Origin: Megascapheus bottae
Taxonomy: Eukaryota > Chordata > Mammalia > Rodentia > Geomyidae
DNA length: 64,000 nucleotides
Direction: 5' to 3'
Assembly: GCA_024803745.1 (NCBI GenBank)
Contig: JANJXV010000020.1
Location: 17,958,777-18,022,776 of the forward strand
Position numbers and translations under genes: made by a program. Of this stretch, positions 55,927 to 64,000 are shown one piece after another (within the stretch, counting starts at the first letter, position 1; every line of letters begins with the position of its first letter). Under the pieces are notes generated by a model, which was not told the DNA's origin, did not search any database, and worked only from the letters and a program-made list of their open reading frames with translations.

Positions 55927-55932
55927 CACACA

Positions 55933-55979
<47 letters not shown>
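55927..55979. repeat. (CA)n microsatellite
   Basis: About 25 CA units with one AAA break. The overlapping minus-strand frame rich in Cys-Val is an artefact. Confidence 0.97.
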
Positions 55980-55982
<3 letters not shown>

Positions 55983-55984
55983 TT

Positions 55985-56885
55985 ACAGAAGTGAGAATTG
56001 AATGTGGTACTTGCCAAAATGTGATGATCTAGTCTCTTTGAGAGTTTAAGGGGGAAAAAAATCTGTTCTTTGGAGACAGGAACTGAGTATCTGTTCTTTT
56101 CTCATTGTCCAGACCTAATACTGTAGCTGTCAGATATTTAGAACTCAATATGTGTTGGGAACAAACTTCTTTACTATATCTAGAGATCAGACTTTTTCTA
56201 AGTCAAGCCTACACCAGATACTGCAGATATAGAAGAAATACTCACTAAAAATGTGAAAACATGATGATAATTTATTAAATACTTTATGCCAGGATGTCAT
56301 CTCATTTGGTCTGTGCAATGAAAGGTATTTTTCTGCCCTCAGGATCTGATTCATAGACAGAAAATAACAGTCCAAATCACAGGATACAGGGTCATCATTG
56401 CATTATGACTTCAATTCTCTGAAGCCTATATTAGGCTTCTAATTTTGCTTAGGCAATGAGGTAGAATTCTTTTGCTAGATCATGAATTTCTGATCAGCAT
56501 TGAGAATTCTAGTTAGTTTTCATGTTGACGGTACCTAGTGAGGTAAGAGGTGATAGGACTAGAAAGAGATTAGGTGCTGTGTATGGAATTTTATCCATTT
56601 ACCTATTTTACATTGTGTAACCATATGGCCTCCAGAATAAGTAGTTTATTTAGAAATGAATAGAGAAAATGCATAGACAGAAGGATTTTCCTTAAGGAAG
56701 CTTTGAACTTCTCACTGGTATTGGGTGTGGATCATTTGAGAAGCTTCATGAAAGTGGCCATAATTCAACCTCATGTAAGTTGTGGTTTTATGACTGATTA
56801 TCTTGTGACTTTAGGCAATCTTTGTAATTTAAATATAGATAGTCTATACATAGTTTATAAATATACAAAGTCTAGTTTCAGTGAG
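55985..56885. other. Intronic unique DNA
   Basis: Nothing recognised. Confidence 0.45.
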
Positions 56886-56888
56886 GAT

Positions 56889-57065
56889 TCTTTTTTTTTT
56901 TAACTCAGGGCCTGAGTACTGTCATTGAGCTTTCTCAAGGCTAGCACTCTATCACTTGAGCCATAGCATCAGTTCCGGCTTTTCTGTATATGTGGTATTG
57001 AGGACTCGAACACAGGATTTCATGCATGCTAGGCAAGCATTCTACCACTAGACCACAATCCAGGC
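56889..57065 (-). mobile_element. IDL-Geo-type SINE
   Basis: T-run, AACTCAGGGCCTGAGTACTG, GAGGACTCGAACACAGG, CATGCTAGGCAAGCATTC. The tip of the right monomer is missing. Confidence 0.87.
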
Positions 57066-57893
57066 TAGATTCATTTTTTATAATTTCATAAAATTGGGAA
57101 TGCAATATTCTATTGGAAGTTGGAGCTAGGAGAAAAGATAGAAAGGCAGGATACCAGTGAATGAAATAAATGTTTGCCCTATGATTCTGTACTTCTCTAA
57201 GCATATACTTTTACATCTGTAGATTAAAAACTTTTTATACTACTTTTACATACTATAAGGAAGAGTAATATATCAAATACAAAAAGGTAGTATTTTGGGG
57301 GAGAAGTGGCAGAGGGTCGCCAGGTGGAATTCTTTTTCTTCACAGTAGTAGTATGTCCTCTGTCTTTCTGTTCCAACTTCCTTGACATTTCAGGCTGTAC
57401 TGGCATAGATATTCTAGTGATCAGAGGAAAGGCATTTGGAACAACAATTTCATCCAGAAATTTAAGAAAACAGAAAACTGAATGCTTGTGGTTGTAAGAA
57501 TCAAGCAGATTTAGCCACAAAGTGGTGTTTTTTTTTTTTTAATTTCTTGATAGGTCCTCAAACTTCCCCCCTAAAAATGCAGGAAAATTTGTGTGGTTAA
57601 ACCAGTCACTAGTTGTTCTGAATATATGTGGTTCTCTTAGAGCCATACTTTCTTGCAATGTTGATTATCACATGAGAGTATTAAGGATATAAGGGCTCTG
57701 CAGAAGGCACATACAGTGTTCCGGAGACCCTGGCCTCATTCAGACTGCCGTCCACTGGGCAAGTTTACAGAGTGCAGTTGGAAATGGGAGTGATTTCAGA
57801 GGAAATGGGAAATGCCAATGGGATTGGAGTAGAGAGATGAGCTTGGTGATGAAGTGGTTGGGCAAATAAATTGTGGTGGTGATAGGTTAATTT
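57066..57893. other. Intronic unique DNA
   Basis: Nothing recognised. Confidence 0.45.
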
Positions 57894-57908
57894 AAGAGGG
57901 TGCATTGT

Positions 57909-59138
57909 CAGAGAAAGGCTGGATAAGTGGGACTGCATTAAACTGCAGAGCTTTTGTACGGCAAAGGACATAGCTAGTAAACTAATCAGGAAGCCTACAG
58001 AGTGGGAGAAGATCTTCACCAACCAAACAACGGACAAAGGCCTCATATCTAAAATATATCAACAACTCAAAAAATTGAATCACTCCAAAACTAACCTCCA
58101 AAGTAACAACCATCCCATTAAAAAATGGGACAAAGACTTAAAGAGAGTCTTCTCTGAAGAAGAAACAAAAATGGCCTATAGACACATGAAGAAATGCTCA
58201 ACATCTCTGGTCATAAAAGAAATGCAAATCAAAACAACTCTAAGATTCCACCTCACTCCAGTTAGAATGCCCAGGATCAAGAAAACTAATAACAACAGAT
58301 GCTGGAGGGGATGTGGCCAGGAGGGATCACTACTACACTGTTGGTGGGAGTGCAAACTCCTTCAACCACTATGGAAAGCAGTATGGCAGTTCCTCAAAAG
58401 GCTAAACATAGAGCTCCCCTATGACCCAGCAATTCCACTACTTGGCATTTACCCAACCATCCAGAAACAAGAGCATACTAAATCCACTAGCACAACAATG
58501 TTCATTGCAGCACTATTCACCATAGCAAAGATATGGAACCAACCCAGATGTCCCTCAGTTGATGAGTGGATCAACAAGTTGTGGTATTTGTACACAATGG
58601 AATTCTATGCTGCTGTCAGAAATAATGACATTGCCCCATTTGTTAGGAAATGGAAAGACTTAGAAAAAATCATATTAAGTGAAGTAAGCCAGACTCAAAG
58701 GAACTCAGGCTCAATGGTTTCCTTCATTCGTCATAATCAGTAGAAACCTTGGGCTCTACTAGCAGAGATCTGCAATAGAGCAAAATCTTGATACATAAGG
58801 CCATATAATGTGAAGCTAATTGAAAGGACCTCCAGGATATTGAAACAAAAGCCATATAATGAATGATTGTTGTCCTTAATGTACTATGTTGTCTCTCATC
58901 TCCTTTGCTGTCCCTTGGTTATCTCATATTGGTATAGTATCTCACTTTGTTATCTGATATATTGAATTTATTTGTATTTGGATATTTGATAGGGAAGGGG
59001 GGAAAACCAAGACGGGTGGGGGGTGTGGGGGGGAGGGAAATGTGTACCAAGACATGTGAAAGGGTATCAATGTATGTGAATTAATGCACCTTCTATCTGG
59101 CAAATATCATGTAACCCTTTTACTAATTACAATAAAAA
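57909..59138 (+). mobile_element. Young 5'-truncated L1 with open ORF2 tail
   Basis: The reading frame is open from the 5' truncation point (57910) to the TAG at 58741-58743, about 277 residues of the ORF2 C-terminus. It includes [28 protein letters not shown], the [18 protein letters not shown] motif, LPYDPAIPLLGIYP and MEFYAAVRNN. A G-rich 3' UTR and a TTACAATAAA tail follow. Flanked by a perfect 15-bp duplication AAGAGGGTGCATTGT at 57894-57908 and 59139-59153. The lack of stops and the perfect duplication make it the youngest-looking L1 here. The reverse transcriptase and endonuclease parts are missing, so it cannot move by itself. Confidence 0.96.
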
Positions 59139-59153
59139 AAGAGGGTGCATTGT

Positions 59154-59428
59154 TTAATGTTCTTGAACTTTATAATCCCATTTTAACAATTTTAGTAATT
59201 TTAAATAAGACACGATGAGATGTTAATACCTCCAAAATAAAATATGCTACAAATCAGAATTTTGAACCTTTATTCCCACCCCCATTGGCTCTGCATTGGC
59301 TGCCGGTTTCTCAGCATTTATGAACATATGATTAAGCTAGGAATCAAGATTCTGGGCTTCCTTAGTTGTGGTAAATATTTTGGTTCTCATTTGAACATAA
59401 TAGGAAGCCACGGAAGTATTTTACAATG

Positions 59429-59472
<44 letters not shown>

Positions 59473-60600
59473 CATGGTGTAGACACTGATTTGATAAACT
59501 GCCAATTCATTGTATGGTTACTATGACTACCAGTGTGACTGGTCTGTCTTCTAGGAATGCAGGAGAGGATCTGTCCACATGGACACAGGACTTCTGACAT
59601 CGTAGACAAAGACTAGGCTCTCATAGGCCCTGGTACTTGTGTACTAATGACTGAAATGTATTTCTTTCCCTTTTGTTTTGAGACATTGAAAATCTCTGCT
59701 AAAATGCTGGTGTAATATTAGATCACTGTCAGCAATTAACACATTGACTTGAATTACTTGATTAGATTATGGTAAATAAAATCCTAAGGGAAAAGGCCCC
59801 AGAAAAATCTTTACTTTTACTGGAGGAAAGAGAAGAAGAGGATAAAGAGCTGGCTTCTAGAGGTAATTTCGAGGAAGACAGTTAAGGTTCCAAAGGGATT
59901 AGGAGGACATATCTTTGACTCTAAGCAGCAAAACCTATCCAGGACAGAAAAGGCACTTACTGAAGGAAGCTGAACCCAGAAATCATGTAGAACAGTCAAG
60001 AGAACCAAGTTAGCGCTAACAGAATGGAACCTGGTCTTAGTGAAGACATACTCTGGGCACAGAAAGCAGTTGGCCCTATCCCTGCCCACTTGCATGACTT
60101 TCTGGCTGCTGCTGCTAGGGAACTGTATTCACTAGGCCTTTCCTACCATCTTAGCCAGAGTGGAGATGTGCCAGGCCTGGACCTATTCTTCTAAATGTCA
60201 TTAGCTTGTAATTCGAAGTCTGCTGGAGGTCTGTCTGGTAGATAGAGCCTAGTCAATTACCCCTATCTGCAAGGAAGGCTGGAATGTGAACGCCTGGCAT
60301 TTTTAGCTTTACTGAGGAGAGAAAGAGGTTTTCTTCATAGATAGGAAATTTTCCCAATCACAGTGTAGAGGTAATTTATTCATTTCTTAAGCCAAAAGGA
60401 TGGAATGGGAGGTGGTCAGAGAAGACATAATTCCAAGTCGTATTATTTACTCTAAATGTTAGCCATAATCCTATATTCCTCTTTTCCTGAACCCATGGTT
60501 TCCCTTATGGGAAACTAAGGCAAAATACAGACCCAGTAAACCACATTCAATTTCAATTTAGTTAATACTTTAAATATATTCCTTCCTCCTCCTTCTCCTC
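59154..60600. other. Intronic unique DNA with a (TG)n
   Basis: (TG)n of about 20 units at 59430-59470. No other recognisable feature. Confidence 0.45.
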
Positions 60601-60608
60601 TTCTTTTT

Positions 60609-60767
60609 CCCTCTCTTTCCCTCCCTCCCTCCCTCCCTCCCTCCCTCCCTCCCTCCCTCCCTCCCTCCCTTCCTTCCTTCCTTCCTTCCTTCCTTCCTTC
60701 CTTCCTTCCTTCCTTCCTTCCTTCCTTCCTTCCTTCCTGTCTGCCTTCCTTCCTTCCTTCCTTCTTT
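60609..60767. repeat. (CCCT)n(CCTT)n pyrimidine tract
   Basis: About 160 bases of pyrimidines, broken only by CTGTCTGCC near 60740. The minus frame of Lys/Glu/Gly repeats is an artefact. Confidence 0.97.
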
Positions 60768-60947
60768 CACTTTTTAGTAGACTCTTCCTTTATAGCTCAA
60801 GTTATCCTTGAATTTGTGATTCTCCTGAGCTTTCCAAATTCTGGGATGATAGACATGAATGGTCATACTGAGTTTTAATTCTTTCTAACAGGGCTTTATG
60901 CATGATTTACTTATCCTCAAATGAATTAATCTTTTTCTTTATTTCTT

Positions 60948-61032
60948 TTTAAAATTTAATTTTATAGTTAAGGTGATGTACAGAGGGGTTACAGGTACCT
61001 ACGTAAGGTAATGAGTACATTTCTTATCTTTA
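60948..61032 (-). mobile_element. L1 3'-end fragment
   Basis: AAGGTGATGTACAGAGGGGTT, GTAAGGTAATGAGTACATTTC: the terminal part of the older L1 subfamily also seen at 27800. Confidence 0.7.
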
Positions 61033-64000
61033 TATGTTTAGCCCTGATAATGAACATAGAACTATCAAGTGACTTATCCAAAGTCTAATATGAAACCAAG
61101 ATTGTAGATACAGGGACTTGCTCATGCTCCGTCCTAGGAAACGATCTTTCTCTACAGAGGAGCACTTTTTGTTTCCTTGAAGTCTTTATAGCACCTGGTT
61201 GCAAGTATTAGCAGTGGCCACAGCAGCAGCAGCAGCAGCACTAGTCAGTAACTATCTAATAGCAAGGATAGCTAAATGATTGCTGTGTCTGTGTGTACGT
61301 GTGCACACGAGTGTGTTTTTAGGCATAAGTAAAAGGATTAATACATAATAGATGAGAAGAACGGGACGTCTGGGGCCCTGAAATTCTCATCTGGGGCAGA
61401 GAAATGGCCCCTCAAAAGCTATCCACATCTTCTCCACTGTAACTACACAGCAGGATCTGCTTCCCAGGAAGCATTTATAACTGATTCTAGTCACCACCAT
61501 GGAAAGCAGGCGGGTTGGCACAGACTCTTCAGTAGCTGCTCTGTTCTTGTTTCTCAGCAACATGGATCTTCTGGGAAGTCATGCTATTTCCATGAGACTA
61601 GGAAAGCCAAGCTGGTGATGACCATTTTATAGGCATTTTAGGATTGTAAATTTGTATGACATCCCTGAAAAAAAAAATCTTCCTTCAAACAACAACTTCA
61701 TATTGTGTCATAGTCCTCTTCAGAGGCCTGAAATCTCTGGGTTTGCTTTGAAAATTTAGTATCGACACTTGTTATCTTTTGGAAATTAGTTCTAAATGAT
61801 GTTTCTGTTGCACAGACAAGACAGATTCCTGTTGTGAAAAGCCATAAGCATCCTATATTTATTTGGCAGAGCTTTTGATATCATTGTTTCAGCAAATAGC
61901 AGGCTTGTAGGCTCCGGTTTATGATTGAATTGGATTGGATTATATCCTTCCTTTTAACTGATTTTAATTCTCTGCTTCATGAAGTCTGATAGATGTTACT
62001 GTGCTATGGAAAAGCAAATAGGCTTTCTGACCAGGTATACCCATTTTTCAATTATTGAACTTTTTGGAAAAGATGTTTCTACTATAACCAGTAATTAAAG
62101 GTGATTGCGGTTAAAAATTGAACTGAATGTCCTGTAACTTCCTAGTGAAAATGTTATGATGGCTTTCCTAGGTCTGTACAGAGAATAGTGATTAGATTTT
62201 GAGTGCCAATGGGACCCTCCAACCACCCTGTCCATGCTCCAACTAGAGAACAGAGTGTTTGTATCTACTGGATTTCAGTCACTCATCCCTACATTACTTT
62301 TGAACCTTTTTTATTAAACCTCAAAACAAAAAGCTTCCTTAGATTAAGGTGGCATGATTCAGGAAGAATTGTTTTCTCTGAGGCTGCCCTGAAGGTGACT
62401 GTTAATCATTTTATTTGAAAATTCAATATTGCTGAACTCCCACACAAATTTCAGTCTGAGAGCTCCAGAGAGTTTGCTGGCCCTTAAGTATATGAGATTT
62501 ATAGCCTGGCATTCCAATTAAGTAAAATGCAAGGGCTGAAGCCAGGAGAAGAAGGACATGGTCAGGCTACAATATAGAGAGAAAGGTTGCCTGCTCTTTT
62601 CTCTACTTTCAGGCAAAGTAGTGGGCTCCGAGAATGAGGAAAAATTCAAGTTCTGCCTCAGTAGGCTGAATCTATCCACTCTCACTTTTAGTGGATAGTC
62701 AAACTTTCCAGGTTTTTCAAAGCACTGTCTTATCTTTTCTTACGATTCCTAGTGGTAACTGAAGTTGATATATCATACCCATTTAACAGATAAAAACAGG
62801 GAAGATCAAAGAGACAGAAGTCAAGTGAAATGAGCATACCCTGGAGTCAGATGGTCCACATTCTCATTCTCCCCTTCCATTTGTTGGCTGGATGAACTAA
62901 ACTCTTAAGTCTTCACTCATATCATGACATTATTACAAGAGAATGTCCATTTTGGAAGTTTTCAAGGGAAAATGAATTAGTATATATCTCATATTTTGAA
63001 CAACGTAGACCACATACTAAAGCTGAATAAATATTGTTGTAATTGATCATTCTAACTATAGTTGTTGTCTGAGTTATTATCTATGTGCCTTGGGTAAGTT
63101 ATAGAATATAGATCCTTTGATTGTTAATTGAATATGCCCTTTAAAAAAATCAGACAGAAATGAGGAACTTCATCTCACTTCTGTCAGTGGTCGTATAGCA
63201 GTCAAGTTGTGGAATCCCCTAACCCCCACTCCAGGCTTATTTACTGCCACAGGAAACCAGAGGAATAAAGAAAATAACTGAACAGTGTATCTCTGTTGGA
63301 GTGGGTTAGGGGAAGACATATTGCTTGGAACCCTTTGTCAACCGAGGAAGGATTCTTTGGGAAAGTGTCTGAAGATGGATTTCTGAGGCAAATAGTAGGT
63401 GCTTCCATTTGTTAGAAAGAAAGGGCTGAGATATGTAGTAAAAGAGTTTAACTTCAAGACTAAAAGAGAGGTTGAAAAACTAAATAAAAAAAAGAACAGG
63501 CAACATGTATGCATATGTACACACGCATATATACTCATACGTGTACACACTCGTATGTATTTATATATTATACATATATAAATAATGTGCATCAATTTAC
63601 ATTAAATATGATACATATATGTATTATATTACATGTGACATACATATTTATAGTACAAATATATGCATGTGTATGTGAACCTATGTATGAATATATACCT
63701 TATCTCATGAATCAACTTGTATAGAATTATTTCTTAATTTTGCCCTTAGTGCTTAAAAAATGAGATGACCAGTGATGGCTCACCAATGACAGAAATATTG
63801 CCTAAATTTTGGTACATCCCCTTCCCCTCTTCCCCCCTACCCCCGCTCCATGGGTTTCTCAGCAACCATTAAAAAGAATGAATTGCAACTTACAGCTGAC
63901 TTGCGATTTTCATGAGTTATGATTGAATAAGAAAGCAATTATGCAGAGAAGTGTGTATAATATGATCCTAGCTTAATAAAACAAATGTAGACAAACAAGC
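61033..64000. other. Intronic unique DNA, with AT/TACA-rich stretch at the end
   Basis: Mostly unique. 63500-63690 is rich in TACATA/TATGTA alternating steps (source of several spurious Tyr/Ile/Thr frames). No exon recognised. Confidence 0.45.
61221..61241. repeat. (CAG)n, about 6-7 units
   Basis: Short uninterrupted CAG run in the intron. Not in an open frame linked to any exon. Confidence 0.9.

Larger units (their letters stand above)
50568..64000 (-). other. VWC2L: VWC2L intron upstream of the last exon
   Basis: Bounded on its 3' side by the acceptor at 50570-50568, with the donor outside the window. The intron phase splits a codon after its first base (G|GT, Gly). It contains SINEs, a minus-strand L1, a CR1/L3 remnant, a young plus-strand L1 and several microsatellites, all listed separately. 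I see no other exon in it. Confidence 0.85.

Noticed and set aside
55550..56017. 155-codon minus-strand frame
   Set aside because: Runs through a (CA)n microsatellite (Cys-Val repeats) and the CR1/L3 remnant; no protein family.
58075..58743. 222-codon frame that could be called a gene
   Set aside because: It is the C-terminus of L1 ORF2 in a truncated insertion with a target-site duplication, not a host gene.
60609..60767. Short regularly spaced repeats as a CRISPR array
   Set aside because: Tetranucleotide microsatellite in a mammalian genome; no spacers.
61221..61241. CAG run as a polyglutamine-coding repeat
   Set aside because: Short and intronic, with no long open frame on either strand around it.

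Overview
This is a stretch of mammalian, almost certainly rodent, nuclear DNA. It is AT-rich and intron- or intergenic-like, with one recognisable coding exon and several dozen retrotransposon copies. Two SINE types recur throughout. One is a tRNA-derived dimer whose left half resembles the rodent ID element, with good A and B boxes. The other is a B1-like (7SL-derived) left half joined to the same right half. From memory the tRNA-type dimer matches IDL-Geo, a SINE reported from Geomyoidea (kangaroo rats, pocket mice, pocket gophers). I therefore infer a geomyoid rodent, but cannot verify this without a database search.

The only protein-coding anchor is on the minus strand at 50419-50567. It is the last coding exon of VWC2L (von Willebrand factor C domain-containing protein 2-like, a secreted Brorin-like BMP antagonist), encoding the final 48 whole codons. 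Everything to its right (about 50568-64000) is therefore the upstream intron of VWC2L. Everything to its left is 3' UTR and then intergenic DNA, in most mammals lying towards BARD1. I found no other convincing gene, and all other long open frames are repeats, microsatellites or chance.

Layout: 1-1100 holds an isolated L1 5'-UTR copy with an A-rich tail (minus strand). 1200-25300 is intergenic DNA with SINEs, L1 3' ends, microsatellites, two MIRs and an MLT1-type LTR. 25338-27610 is a SINE split by a young L1 that inserted by twin priming. 27800-28740 is a head-to-head pair of L1 3' ends. 31000-40600 has further SINEs, old DNA-transposon remnants and old L1s, one carrying a young L1 nested inside it. 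40600-50400 is comparatively repeat-poor and leads into the VWC2L 3' UTR, with L2 and MER20 remnants. The VWC2L intron holds SINEs, a minus-strand L1, a CR1/L3 remnant and the youngest-looking L1 (57909-59138), which has an uninterrupted ORF2 tail and a perfect target-site duplication.

I did not find a new multi-gene system. The most informative observations are structural: resolved insertion histories (nested, twin-primed, with exact target-site duplications), the L1 5'-UTR-only retrocopy, and a tRNA-like right monomer shared by both SINE families.
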